Assembly (NCBI RefSeq): GCF_039852015.1
Contig: NZ_CP156627.1
Span: 372,001 to 436,000 of the forward strand
DNA from: Robbsia sp. KACC 23696
GTDB taxonomy: Bacteria; Pseudomonadota; Gammaproteobacteria; Burkholderiales; Burkholderiaceae
DNA: 64,000 nucleotides
Direction of reading: 5' to 3'
The position numbers were made by a program, and so were the translations under genes. Positions within the stretch are counted from its first letter, which is position 1. Every line of letters starts with the position of its first letter. Shown in pieces: positions 1 through 8,490 of the stretch. The notes below the pieces were generated by a model. That model searched no databases. It saw only the letters and a list, made by a program, of their open reading frames with translations, and had not been told where the DNA came from.

Positions 1-74
1 TCCGTCTTCCCAGGGTGCAGCTTCAGACGTCCATTTGTAAGCGCCCTTCGCTACCGACCTGAAAGGATATCCCG

Positions 75-2132
75 ATGTCATCACAATCCTCCTCCTCTGC
101 CGCACCCTCAGCACCCGTCGTCCTGCCGGCTCCACGGGACAAGCACCTGCGGGACATGGCGGATTGCATCCGATTTCTCTCGATGGACGCCGTGCAAAAG
201 GCCAAGAGCGGCCACCCGGGCGCGCCGATGGGCATGGCCGATATCGCGACGGTTTTATTCAAGGATTTCATGCAGTTCGACGCCGCCGATCCGCACTGGA
301 TCGACCGCGACCGCTTTATTTTATCGAACGGCCATGGCTCGATGCTGCTGTATAGCCTGCTTTATCTGACCGGCTATGCCGATATGACGATCGACGAACT
401 GAAACGTTTTCGTCAGGTCGGCGCCAAGACGGCGGGCCACCCGGAGTACCGTCACGCGGACGGTATCGAACTGACCACCGGCCCGCTCGGACAAGGGATC
501 GCGGAATCCGTCGGCATGGCGCTCGGCGAGCGCATCATGAACGCGCAATTCAGCGATGATCTGGTCAACCATTTCACCTATGTTTTCCTCGGCGACGGCT
601 GTCTGATGGAAGGGATCAGCCAGGAAGCCATCTCGCTGGCCGGCCACCTGAAACTCGGCAAGCTGATCGCATTCTGGGATAACAATTCGATCTCGATCGA
701 CGGCGCCACCAGCCTTGCCGTCTCCGATAACGAAATCGAGCGTTTCAAGGCCTCCAACTGGCACGTCCTCGAAATCGACGGCCACGATACCGATGCGATT
801 CGCGACGCCATCAAAACCGCGCGCGCAAAGACCGATCAACCGACGCTGATCGCCTGTAAAACGATCATCGGCTTCGGTTTCCCGACCAAGGCGGGTACGC
901 AAAAGGCCCACAGCGACGCGCCGGGCGAAGACGAAATCGCTGGCGCTCGCAAGATTTTGGGATGGGATTCGCCTCCGTTCGAAATTCCCGAGAAGCTGCT
1001 CAGCGAATGGCGCGAGATCGGCGCAAAGGGCCGTACTGCCCGACTCGCGTGGGCGGATCGTGTCAAAAAAGCGCCCGACGCGCTGCGTGGCGAATTCGAA
1101 CGCCGAAACAAGGGCGAGTTGCCGACAAACTGGAAGAAGGCGATTGCCGCTGCCCGCGAGGAGTTCATCGCGAAGGGTGGCGAGATGGCAACGCGTCAGG
1201 CCAGCGGCGCGGTGCTGAATCACCTGTTCGACGCCATCCCGGAATTGCTGGGAGGCTCGGCCGATTTGACGCCGTCGAACAATACGAAGACCAAGAATCA
1301 GGTCGAGGTGACACCGGGCCATTACAACGGCTCGTACATCCACTACGGTGTACGTGAACATGGCATGGCGGCAGCGATGAACGGCCTGTCCCTGCACGGC
1401 GGCCTGATCCCTTACGGCGGCACCTTCATGTGTTTCTCGGATTACTGCCGTCCGGCAATCCGCCTAGCCGCGATGATGCGCATCCGGACGATCTTCGTCA
1501 TGACGCACGATTCGATCGGTTTGGGCGAGGACGGCCCGACGCACCAGCCGGTCGAACACCTTGCCGCGCTGCGAGCGATTCCGCATCTCGCCGTGTATCG
1601 GCCGGGCGACGCGGTGGAAACGGCGGAATGCTGGGAACTGGTCATGGATCAGCCGCGTCAGGCCGCCCTGCTGGCGTTGTCGCGCCAGCCGATGCCGCTG
1701 CTCCGTACGGAGGCCGGCACCGAGAACAAATCCGCGCGCGGCGCTTATGTGCTGAAAGAAGCCGAAGGCGGCGCGCGGCAACTCACGCTGATCGCGACCG
1801 GTTCCGAGTTGCACCTTGCCGTCGAGGCCCGCGACATTCTGCAGAAAGAAGGGGTGCCGACGGCAGTCGTGTCGATGCCCTGCCGACTGCTTTTCGAGAA
1901 ACAAGATCTCCAGTACAAAAAGCAAGTGCTGGGCGATACGCTCGCACGCGTTGCGGTTGAAGCGGCGGTGGAATTAGGCTGGGAGCGATACATCGGCCTC
2001 GAAGGCAAATTTATTGGGATGCACGACTTCGGCGAGTCCGGCAAGATTCAAGATGTCTATAAGAAATTCGATATCACCACCGACGCGGTGGTACGCGCCG
2101 GGCGCGAAGTCGTAAAGAACCTAAAGGGCTGA
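75..2132 (+). CDS. tkt: Transketolase
   Basis: Thiamine-diphosphate enzyme that moves two-carbon units between ketoses and aldoses in the non-oxidative pentose phosphate pathway and the Calvin cycle, in the cytoplasm. The 685-residue protein shows the N-terminal SGHPGAPMG motif (residues 45-53), the ThDP/metal motif starting with GDG at 173-175 and ending in an Asn-rich stretch, and the GLGEDGPTHQP motif of the pyrimidine domain. It carries about 20 extra Ser/Ala-rich residues before the usual family start. An internal ATG near residue 28 lacks a better ribosome site, whereas GAAAGG lies just upstream of the chosen ATG. It stands alone: no gap or pgk follows, and a strong hairpin terminator lies about 70 bp downstream. 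Length and motifs are typical and the assignment is secure. Confidence 0.97.
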   Translation: MSSQSSSSAAPSAPVVLPAPRDKHLRDMADCIRFLSMDAVQKAKSGHPGAPMGMADIATVLFKDFMQFDAADPHWIDRDRFILSNGHGSMLLYSLLYLTGYADMTIDELKRFRQVGAKTAGHPEYRHADGIELTTGPLGQGIAESVGMALGERIMNAQFSDDLVNHFTYVFLGDGCLMEGISQEAISLAGHLKLGKLIAFWDNNSISIDGATSLAVSDNEIERFKASNWHVLEIDGHDTDAIRDAIKTARAKTDQPTLIACKTIIGFGFPTKAGTQKAHSDAPGEDEIAGARKILGWDSPPFEIPEKLLSEWREIGAKGRTARLAWADRVKKAPDALRGEFERRNKGELPTNWKKAIAAAREEFIAKGGEMATRQASGAVLNHLFDAIPELLGGSADLTPSNNTKTKNQVEVTPGHYNGSYIHYGVREHGMAAAMNGLSLHGGLIPYGGTFMCFSDYCRPAIRLAAMMRIRTIFVMTHDSIGLGEDGPTHQPVEHLAALRAIPHLAVYRPGDAVETAECWELVMDQPRQAALLALSRQPMPLLRTEAGTENKSARGAYVLKEAEGGARQLTLIATGSELHLAVEARDILQKEGVPTAVVSMPCRLLFEKQDLQYKKQVLGDTLARVAVEAAVELGWERYIGLEGKFIGMHDFGESGKIQDVYKKFDITTDAVVRAGREVVKNLKG

Positions 2133-2198
2133 TATGGCCTGACGATCGTGCCGCCGCGCTCCTCTGAAAGGACGCGGCGTCTCGTCGCGAGAATCAGA

Positions 2199-2224
2199 TG
2201 GCGTGCCGCGGCACGCCATTTTTC
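2199..2224 (+). terminator. Rho-independent terminator after transketolase
   Basis: TGGCGTGCCG followed by its exact reverse complement CGGCACGCCA forms a perfect 20-bp palindrome, directly followed by a T-run (TTTTTC). This ends the transketolase transcript. Confidence 0.85.
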
Positions 2225-2402
2225 ATTCGATCGTGCGAACGTGCGATCCCGCACCGAAGGGCACCAGGCGTTGGCCATTCCAGACTATGCCGGCCATCCG
2301 CTAGCCGTATGTCGATGGAGTCAGCCGACAAAAGAGACCGTTCGATTCTATTTCACGATTTCTCAAAAAACATTTGATTGTCATTGACGATTCGTTACAT
2401 CA

Positions 2403-2434
2403 CACTTTCATTCATATTGATATGAATGAAAGTG
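2403..2434 (+). promoter_or_regulatory. Perfect 15-bp-arm palindrome over the ribosome site of the YeiH-type gene
   Basis: CACTTTCATTCATAT, the spacer TG, then the exact reverse complement ATATGAATGAAAGTG. The right arm ends 7 bp before the ATG at 2442 and contains GAAAG, the only plausible Shine-Dalgarno sequence. It could be a repressor operator or, as RNA, a hairpin that hides the ribosome site. The binding factor is unknown. Confidence 0.7.
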
Positions 2435-2441
2435 CTAAGAC

Positions 2442-3530
2442 ATGACCGCGCCCTTCCGCTCCGCTGACATACTCAGATCGCCGTCATCCGCCGGCCGCGT
2501 CGCCGCGCGCGCGGCCGAGATATTGGCCGATATCGCGCCGGGCCTGTTGCTCTGCGTCGTGGTCAGTGGCGCCGCGCTCGTCGTGGCGGAGTTTCAGGTC
2601 TGGCTGTTCCACCGTGCCTGGCTGGAGAGCCTAGTGCTCGCCATCATGTTCGGCGTCGCGATGCGAAGCATCGTCCCGCTCTCGGAGCGCTTCGAGCGCG
2701 GTATCGACTTTTGCGCGAAGACGGTGCTGGAAATCGCCGTGACGTTGCTGGGTGCCTCGGTCAGCGCCACCACCGTACTCGCGCAGGGCGCGGGCTTATT
2801 GGGCACCATCGTCGCCATCGTCGTATTGTCGATCGTTATGGGCTATTGGGTCGGACGCATGCTGGGGCTGCATCACGAATTGGCGCTGCTAGTCGCTTGC
2901 GGTAACGCGATATGCGGCAATTCGGCGATTGCCGCCGTCGCCCCGATCATCGGCGCGAAAGGTCGCGACGTCGCCGCATCGATCGCCTTCACTGCCGTGC
3001 TGGGCGTCATCGTCGTTCTGCTCTTGCCGGTATTCGGCGTGCTGATGGGCATGCCGCCGCGCGCTTACGGCGTGTTCGCGGGCTTGACGGTGTATGCAGT
3101 GCCACAGGTATTGGCCGCCACGGCAGCGGTGTCGGCCATCAGCGTGCAAGTGGGCACATTGGTGAAGCTGGTACGCGTGCTGATGCTGGGCCCGGTACTG
3201 CTTGCTTTGTCGCTGTTGCCGTCACACGCGTCGGCATCGCAGGCAAGCGGCCCGCGCCCGCTTGCCTGGCATCAACTCTGTCCCTGGTTCGTCATCGGCT
3301 TTCTGGTTTTGATGGGCCTACGTTCCGCCGATGCGCTTCCGCACGCGATGCTGGCACCGGCGCAGTCGATCTCCAGCCTGCTGACGATCGTATCGATGGC
3401 CGCATTGGGGCTCGGCGTCGATATCCGCGACATCGCGCGTTCAGGGGGCCGAGTCGTCGCCGCCGCGATGCTGGCCCTGCTCTGCCTGGGCGGATTGAGC
3501 TTGCTCGGCATGCGCCTGCTGGCGATGTAA
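2442..3530 (+). CDS. YeiH-family (UPF0324) putative sulfate/sulfite permease
   Basis: A 362-residue integral inner-membrane protein of the YeiH/UPF0324 family (Cons_hypoth698), often annotated as a putative sulfate exporter. Roughly ten hydrophobic segments cover residues 30-360. The family core is recognisable in the conserved block around residues 148-165, with the sequence ACGNAICGNSAIAAVAP. In enterobacteria yeiH is controlled by the LysR protein YeiE, which is linked to sulfite handling. Here no LysR gene is adjacent, although a YeiE-like LysR lies at 29796-30689. The next locus encodes FtrA and a rhodanese, so a sulfur theme is possible but inferred. The substrate cannot be told from sequence. 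Confidence 0.85.
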   Translation: MTAPFRSADILRSPSSAGRVAARAAEILADIAPGLLLCVVVSGAALVVAEFQVWLFHRAWLESLVLAIMFGVAMRSIVPLSERFERGIDFCAKTVLEIAVTLLGASVSATTVLAQGAGLLGTIVAIVVLSIVMGYWVGRMLGLHHELALLVACGNAICGNSAIAAVAPIIGAKGRDVAASIAFTAVLGVIVVLLLPVFGVLMGMPPRAYGVFAGLTVYAVPQVLAATAAVSAISVQVGTLVKLVRVLMLGPVLLALSLLPSHASASQASGPRPLAWHQLCPWFVIGFLVLMGLRSADALPHAMLAPAQSISSLLTIVSMAALGLGVDIRDIARSGGRVVAAAMLALLCLGGLSLLGMRLLAM

Positions 3531-3584
3531 CGGGGGCGAACACGATGCCGCCGACAACTTGCCGTCGATACCGCCAGCAAGGCG

Positions 3585-4568
3585 CTACTTGTGGGTGACG
3601 ACGGGCGCTTTCTGACCATTGCCGAACTTTTTTCGGTACGCGGCCGGACTCGTGAATGTCACTCGCCGAAAGTGACGGCGCATCGACTCGACCGAACCGA
3701 AGCCGACCAGATCGACAATTTGATCGACGGGCAAGGCCGCCTGTGTTTCCAACAATTCGCGCGCGATGGCGACACGCTCCCGCACCAACCATTCGTACGG
3801 GCCAAACCCGGTCGCGCTGAGAAACTGTCTCTGCAGCGTACGCGGGCTCATTGCCGCACGCTCCGCTAACGAGCGCAGCGTGTGCGGCAAAGCCGGATGC
3901 TCGCGCATCCACGTCATCAACGTCGACAAGCGATCGCTTTCGGCGGTCAACATCGGGCGCGGGATGAACTGCGCTTGCCCGCCTTCACGATGCGGCGAGA
4001 TCACCAGCCGTTGCGCCACGCGATTTGCAACGGCCCCGCCGTAATCCAACCTCACCAGATGCAGCAACATATCCAGGCCGGCAGCGGAGCCGGCCGCGGT
4101 AATGATGTTGCCCTCGTCGACATAAAGCGAATCGGGCTGCACCTTCACCGAGGGATAGCGTCGTTGCAGATCCGCGGCGTAACGCCAATGCGTCGTCACC
4201 GCTTTCCCGTCGAGAAGACCGGCAGCCGCCAGCACGAAAACCCCTGAGCAAATGGAACAGAGACGTGCGCCTCGTGCAGCGGCATCGCGCAGTTTCTTCA
4301 GCAAGGCCTCGGGCGGCACCTCGTTCGCGTCGCGCCAACCCGGTACGATGATCGTGCTCGCGTGATCCAGCAAACCCAGCGCGTACGGCGCGGCAATGCC
4401 GATCCCTCCCGCCGCCCTAAGCGGGCCGGGTTCCACCGCGCAGACGTCGAATCGATACCATTCGACGTCGAGCTCCGGCCGTTCGAGCGCGAACACTTCC
4501 GTCACGCACCCAAACTCGAAAGTACACAGGCGGTCATAGGCCAGCGCGACGACGAGATGTTTTTTCAT
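3585..4568 (-). CDS. ftrA: GlxA/FtrA-family transcriptional regulator (DJ-1/PfpI + AraC HTH)
   Basis: A 327-residue regulator. Residues 1-190 form a DJ-1/PfpI (class I amidotransferase-like) domain with the nucleophile-elbow-like SICSGVF (Cys107) and a nearby His (TTHW, His127). Residues 225-322 carry two AraC-type helix-turn-helix motifs (LAERAAMSPRTLQRQF and the second helix pair near VDLVGFGSVESMRRHF). DJ-1-AraC fusions usually act as activators whose first domain senses a metabolite or lacks enzymatic activity. The gene diverges from a rhodanese gene 105 bp away, the arrangement seen for ftrA loci in other Proteobacteria. This suggests it controls that neighbour. The effector is unknown. 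Confidence 0.9.
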   Translation of the reverse strand: MKKHLVVALAYDRLCTFEFGCVTEVFALERPELDVEWYRFDVCAVEPGPLRAAGGIGIAAPYALGLLDHASTIIVPGWRDANEVPPEALLKKLRDAAARGARLCSICSGVFVLAAAGLLDGKAVTTHWRYAADLQRRYPSVKVQPDSLYVDEGNIITAAGSAAGLDMLLHLVRLDYGGAVANRVAQRLVISPHREGGQAQFIPRPMLTAESDRLSTLMTWMREHPALPHTLRSLAERAAMSPRTLQRQFLSATGFGPYEWLVRERVAIARELLETQAALPVDQIVDLVGFGSVESMRRHFRRVTFTSPAAYRKKFGNGQKAPVVTHK

Positions 4569-4673
4569 GTCGTGATCTTACCGAAGAATGTCGGTTACGC
4601 CACTTATCCGGGCGTGTGAAGCGCGCCAGAATGGGCTTATTCCAACACGCCGGCCCAGAAGGAATCCACCGCC

Positions 4674-5090
4674 ATGCCCCTCTCCCACGCCCGCAACGCA
4701 GTGTGCGCCGTGCCTGCCGCCGACAGCGCGACCGCCAAAGCCCATTTCGACAGGTCCTTTCAATTCGAGACAGACTGTGCCGACGTCTCGAGCGCGCTCG
4801 CCAGCGACGATCCCGGCTTTGTCCTACTCGACGTTCGCGGCCCCGCTTTATTCGACGCTGAGCATATCGACGGCGCGATCAACCTGCCGCACGGAAAGAT
4901 CATCGCGTCGAAGCTATTGGCCTATCCGCCGGAAACGCTGTTCGTGACGTACTGCGCCGGCCCGCATTGCAATGGCGCGACGCGCGGCGCGAGCCGCCTC
5001 GCGGGCCTGGGCCGCCCGGTGAAAGTGATGATCGGCGGCCTGACCGGCTGGCTTGACGAAGGCTTCACGCTCGTTTCGGCCGAGCAATGA
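4674..5090 (+). CDS. Rhodanese-like sulfurtransferase
   Basis: A 138-residue single-domain rhodanese. The domain (about 33-135) has the LLDVR motif (residues 51-55), the HIDGAINLPHG strand/loop and a catalytic loop starting at Cys94 in YCAGPHCNGATR. A second Cys (Cys99) lies in the loop, as in the FtrA-associated subfamily rather than classical CxxGxR rhodaneses. The protein ends with the GGLTGWLDEGF signature typical of the fold. It probably transfers sulfane sulfur to a thiol acceptor in the cytoplasm. Divergent transcription from ftrA suggests FtrA regulation. The substrate is not deducible. Confidence 0.9.
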   Translation: MPLSHARNAVCAVPAADSATAKAHFDRSFQFETDCADVSSALASDDPGFVLLDVRGPALFDAEHIDGAINLPHGKIIASKLLAYPPETLFVTYCAGPHCNGATRGASRLAGLGRPVKVMIGGLTGWLDEGFTLVSAEQ

Positions 5091-5298
5091 TCGGACGGAT
5101 TTACGTCTCGAAAAACCGCTGCGCGCGTAGAACGACAACGCAGACGCGCGCGCCGGTCATTCATCTCGATAAAGTAGAAGCGCCGTTACAGGGCGAAGAA
5201 GTCTTTTAAATTCGAGATTTACAATCGATGTAAACGTACGTTAGCATTGCAACAATTCGTAACTATTTAGTAATCGTCCCTTGTGACGTTGCAGGCCG

Positions 5299-6573
5299 AT
5301 GGCGGAATCGGAACGAAGGGCAGCATTCCATTTGTCCCGCTTGGAGAAAGCGTTCGTGATTTACCGTTGCAGTGCTTGCAATAAAACCGCCTTCGAAACC
5401 CTTTGTCCCTGGTGCGCGCCTGCTCCTGGAGAAAGAACGGATCCCGCCGCCATCAAGGCCCAGCAGATTCCGCTCGACGCGTCGTTTTTCCCCGAATTTC
5501 AGTATCAAACCAAAGGCTTCGTCAAGGATCTGCTGGTCAAGCGGAGCGAGCAAGCGCAACTCGGCGAATTGCTACGCGCGGTATTGCAGAAATATGCGCG
5601 GTTCAAAATGCCGTATTTCGCCAATTTCCTCCACATCGAACAATCGTTGGAAGCCGAGCAGGATACGACCGTGTCCCTTGGTGCACGATCGAACGGAAGT
5701 TATACGAATCGGGAATTGTTTCGGGAGGTATTGGTTCGCAAAGGTTTCACCGAACTCGAAGAGTTGCCGCACCTGCTGGATAAGCTGCTGCAGACCACCG
5801 GTTTCAATGCCGCCTATCTCGGTTTCTCCAGCGAGATGTCGCGGCATATCGCGGAGTCGCTCGAAGCAAGCTTGAAATCGTGGATCAGCGAAACCGGGAC
5901 GCGTTTTCGAGACGACCTGAGCCTTTTTTTCTATTTTCTTTGGGAACGCGACGTCCGCTTTGCGGAATTGGCGTATTCCGAACATGCGGCGGAGCATGTC
6001 GGTTCGCCGTTGCTGTCCTGGCGCACGATTCAGGAATGGTCGAAGAAATGCGAGACACTGCACTTCGATATTCTCGTCGAACGCATGGCATCGAAGCTCA
6101 CGCACTTCGAGCCGATGCGCTTCGTGACGATGTATCACGTCGACACGATGGATAGCCAGGCCTTCGAAAAATGTCTGACGGCGGTATTTGAGACAGCCGG
6201 GTATGACGTCGAAGGCAGCACGCCGGGCAGCCTTCGGGGGGCCGATCTTTTCGTCAACCGATTCGGCAAGAAGATCCTGATTCAAGCGCGGCAGCACGCG
6301 GAACGGCTCGGCAAGGGAGCCGTCCAGGACGCTATCTCGGCGAAGCGCGTCCATGGCTGCGATGAGGCCATCGTCGTCACGAACGCCGCGTTCACGCAAT
6401 CGGCGATCGAACTGGCAAACGCGGCATCGGTACGCTTGATCGACCGCACGGAATTGCAGGCCTATCTCGACGACTATAACCAGCGGATCATCGCGCAATT
6501 CGAGTCGAAAGCGCCTGACACGACAGATCTGCACGTGCCCGCGGCGAACGACGCTGAATTGCTGGCTGGGTGA
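5299..6573 (+). CDS. Zinc-ribbon protein with C-terminal Mrr-like restriction endonuclease domain
   Basis: A 424-residue protein. Near the N-terminus Cys24-x2-Cys27 and Cys36-x2-Cys39 form a zinc-ribbon-like knuckle. Residues 60-280 are unrecognised and mostly helical. Residues 284-392 resemble an Mrr-type PD-(D/E)xK nuclease: MDSQAFEKCL at the start, GADLFV with Asp316, then ILIQARQ where the family normally has QCK. The catalytic Lys is therefore Arg331 here, so cleavage activity may be altered or lost. The chosen ATG lacks a clear ribosome site and GTG at 5356 is an alternative. It converges on hipA 13 bp away. Likely roles are DNA restriction or repair, but this rests on the fold only. 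Confidence 0.7.
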   Translation: MAESERRAAFHLSRLEKAFVIYRCSACNKTAFETLCPWCAPAPGERTDPAAIKAQQIPLDASFFPEFQYQTKGFVKDLLVKRSEQAQLGELLRAVLQKYARFKMPYFANFLHIEQSLEAEQDTTVSLGARSNGSYTNRELFREVLVRKGFTELEELPHLLDKLLQTTGFNAAYLGFSSEMSRHIAESLEASLKSWISETGTRFRDDLSLFFYFLWERDVRFAELAYSEHAAEHVGSPLLSWRTIQEWSKKCETLHFDILVERMASKLTHFEPMRFVTMYHVDTMDSQAFEKCLTAVFETAGYDVEGSTPGSLRGADLFVNRFGKKILIQARQHAERLGKGAVQDAISAKRVHGCDEAIVVTNAAFTQSAIELANAASVRLIDRTELQAYLDDYNQRIIAQFESKAPDTTDLHVPAANDAELLAG

Positions 6574-6586
6574 ACGTTTCGGGCGC

Positions 6587-7939
6587 TTATAACAAGTCGC
6601 GATCGACTTGGGCGATCATCGGCGCGACTTGTAAGAGCGCCCGCGCTTGCTTGCCAACAAAGGCCGCCAGCCGGTTCAGGAAGGCCTTCTCCTCGGCCGT
6701 GTAGGTATCGGAGCGCGCTAAAACAGGCGCATGCACAAGCGCAGCGTTCGCCAACCGTGTGATTTCCCGACTGATCAGAGTGGGTCGAATCTTTGCCCGA
6801 TGTGCAAAATCGGCCAATTGAAACGCACTGATCTCCTCCAGCCGAAAAGCATCGCCATACGCCATCGCCATTTCCTGTTCGACCGTGTCTCCGTACACGT
6901 ACACGGAGACCAAGTCATACATCGGAGTCGGTGATAAGCCGCCGGCGGCTTGAAAAAATGAAAGGTTCTTTCCGTGCGCGTCACTGTTCCCGATCAGGAG
7001 TTGCAGCAATGCCCAACGGGTAATGAACATACGCGCTAATGCCGGGTTATCGAAATCCGCTTGCAACGAAAATATTTTTTCGAAACTGACACCGTCACGA
7101 ACGTACTGCACGTCGACGTTATGTCCCAGGTTTCGTTCATACTTAAAGTCGACAGGTAAGTCCAGAGCCTGACATGCGTCGACAACGTGTCGACGACGCA
7201 CTGCAAGCACCTCATTCGCACTACTCATAGATGTCTCTACGATGCGGTCGAAGCGCTCAATCAGTAAAACAGGCTCGGGCGTCCGTCGAATACGCACGGG
7301 TGCCACAGAAAGATCGAGGGCTGCGGCAAGCGACATACAGAAATGCTCGTTCGCAACCATGAACGGCATGTGGGGATTGCGCGACTCGGGCTTTAAAATA
7401 TGCGTCGAACTGAGCGGATGCTCTACCAAAGACAGTCGCTCCCCCTCAACCATGACCTGAAGCTTGTCTTGATAGCCGGCGATGGACAATCGCACTCGTC
7501 CGTCCCACACAGGAAAGGGGATACCGTCGCGGTCGCGAATGCGTTCCGCCAATTCCTCATCGGCGATGGCGCGACGGGTAGGCGCTGTGGCGCTTCGTTC
7601 GAAGGTGTCGTCGGTGTCTGGCAGGAAGCTCAAAGCCCCAACAGGCTCTGCACCGAGTCGTCGCGTAAGGCCAAACGTATTGGTTTTCGACAATTGGTAT
7701 GCAATTGAAGCGACGTCGAGCGCCCGACCCTCAGGTAACAAATTGGCCAAAAACCGTTGAATCACGCCCGAGCGTACCTGCTCCCCGCCATGGAGAGGAA
7801 TACGCGGGGAGAGAGGAAAAGCGCCGCGTCGATTTCGCCATTCAGGCGCATAGTCGAATCGATAAGATTCTTGATGAGCGTCGTATTCGATCGCACCAAC
7901 GTTCTGTCCATCGGTCTGGACACGCAGTCGATATTGCAT
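6587..7939 (-). CDS. hipA: HipA-family serine/threonine kinase toxin
   Basis: A 450-residue type II toxin that in E. coli phosphorylates glutamyl-tRNA synthetase and induces growth arrest. Visible motifs are SIAGYQDKL (residues 152-160, the autophosphorylation/P-loop-like segment), HILKP (Lys183, ATP binding), GNSDAHGKN (Asp320, catalytic) and the metal-binding YDLVS (Asp342). Its length matches HipA. A GTG one codon upstream (7942) is possible, but ATG at 7939 overlaps the hipB stop as TGATG, a typical translational-coupling arrangement. It is co-transcribed behind the antitoxin hipB. The bacterial target of this homologue is unknown. Confidence 0.93.
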   Translation of the reverse strand: MQYRLRVQTDGQNVGAIEYDAHQESYRFDYAPEWRNRRGAFPLSPRIPLHGGEQVRSGVIQRFLANLLPEGRALDVASIAYQLSKTNTFGLTRRLGAEPVGALSFLPDTDDTFERSATAPTRRAIADEELAERIRDRDGIPFPVWDGRVRLSIAGYQDKLQVMVEGERLSLVEHPLSSTHILKPESRNPHMPFMVANEHFCMSLAAALDLSVAPVRIRRTPEPVLLIERFDRIVETSMSSANEVLAVRRRHVVDACQALDLPVDFKYERNLGHNVDVQYVRDGVSFEKIFSLQADFDNPALARMFITRWALLQLLIGNSDAHGKNLSFFQAAGGLSPTPMYDLVSVYVYGDTVEQEMAMAYGDAFRLEEISAFQLADFAHRAKIRPTLISREITRLANAALVHAPVLARSDTYTAEEKAFLNRLAAFVGKQARALLQVAPMIAQVDRDLL

Positions 7940-8238
7940 CACTCGGCCTCGGCCGCGGCCGGCCTTATTGCATCCAGTGCATCTGCCGCTTGCGCTTTGT
8001 CGACGATCAATAGTTGCAAGCCAAGACCGGAAGCCACGCGTAGCGCCAGATCAAGGCCGACGGCCCGGCCGTTCTCCAGTCGCGATAAAGCGCTTTTCGA
8101 GACGCCCAACTGATCTGCCGCATCCATTAACGCGAGCCCGCTGCATGCCCGGCGATTCCGTATCAGATGTCCAAAATCAGCAAGGCTTTGGGCCAGAGGA
8201 TTGAGCCCAATTTCGGGTCGGGTGACCGTTCTCGCCAT
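7939..8238 (-). CDS. hipB: HipB-family antitoxin (XRE HTH regulator)
   Basis: A 99-residue Cro/C1-type helix-turn-helix protein. The DNA-binding region spans residues 20-75 and contains MDAADQLGVSKSALSRLENGR. It should neutralise HipA and repress the operon. The open frame extends to a GTG at 8247, but the ATG at 8238 fits the family and lies just behind a G-rich ribosome site (AGGTGGG) inside the first ATAATTCCCAC operator-like repeat. The stop codon overlaps the hipA start by one base. Several similar repeats lie upstream, so autoregulation by binding repeated sites is likely. Confidence 0.9.
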   Translation of the reverse strand: MARTVTRPEIGLNPLAQSLADFGHLIRNRRACSGLALMDAADQLGVSKSALSRLENGRAVGLDLALRVASGLGLQLLIVDKAQAADALDAIRPAAAEAE

Positions 8239-8442
8239 AATTCCCACCTATAGGGATTAATTACAATTCAAGCGCTCGAACACGATAAAGTCTTCTTTGT
8301 GGGAATTATACACGGACATCGGCTAGATTGCTAATAATTCCCACTTGTGATCCTTTATTAAGGAAAACCGCCCCATTACTCGATAATTCCCGCCTTCGAT
8401 CCTTAATTCAGCATCACACCCTCATCTCTCCATAATTCCCAC
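8237..8442. repeat. Cluster of ATAATTCCCAC repeats upstream of hipBA (candidate HipB operators)
   Basis: ATAATTCCCAC or close variants occur at 8237-8247, 8334-8344, 8383-8393 (CGC end) and 8432-8442, with an inverted copy GTGGGAATTAT at 8299-8309. The last three forward copies are spaced exactly 49 bp apart. The 8334 and 8383 copies share homology beyond the core (GATCCTT follows in both). Two copies extend to an inverted pair, TTCCC-N7-GGGA(A/T), at 8241-8257 and 8436-8452. Spacing and position fit antitoxin operators. Confidence 0.65.
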
Positions 8443-8490
8443 CAGCTGGGAAATATCGGTTCACCCCGCGCCCCGCGCGCGACCGCCCTA

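Noticed and set aside
321-1397. A 358-codon minus-strand frame opposite transketolase
   Set aside because: Shadow of the conserved tkt gene; no domain or initiation signal.
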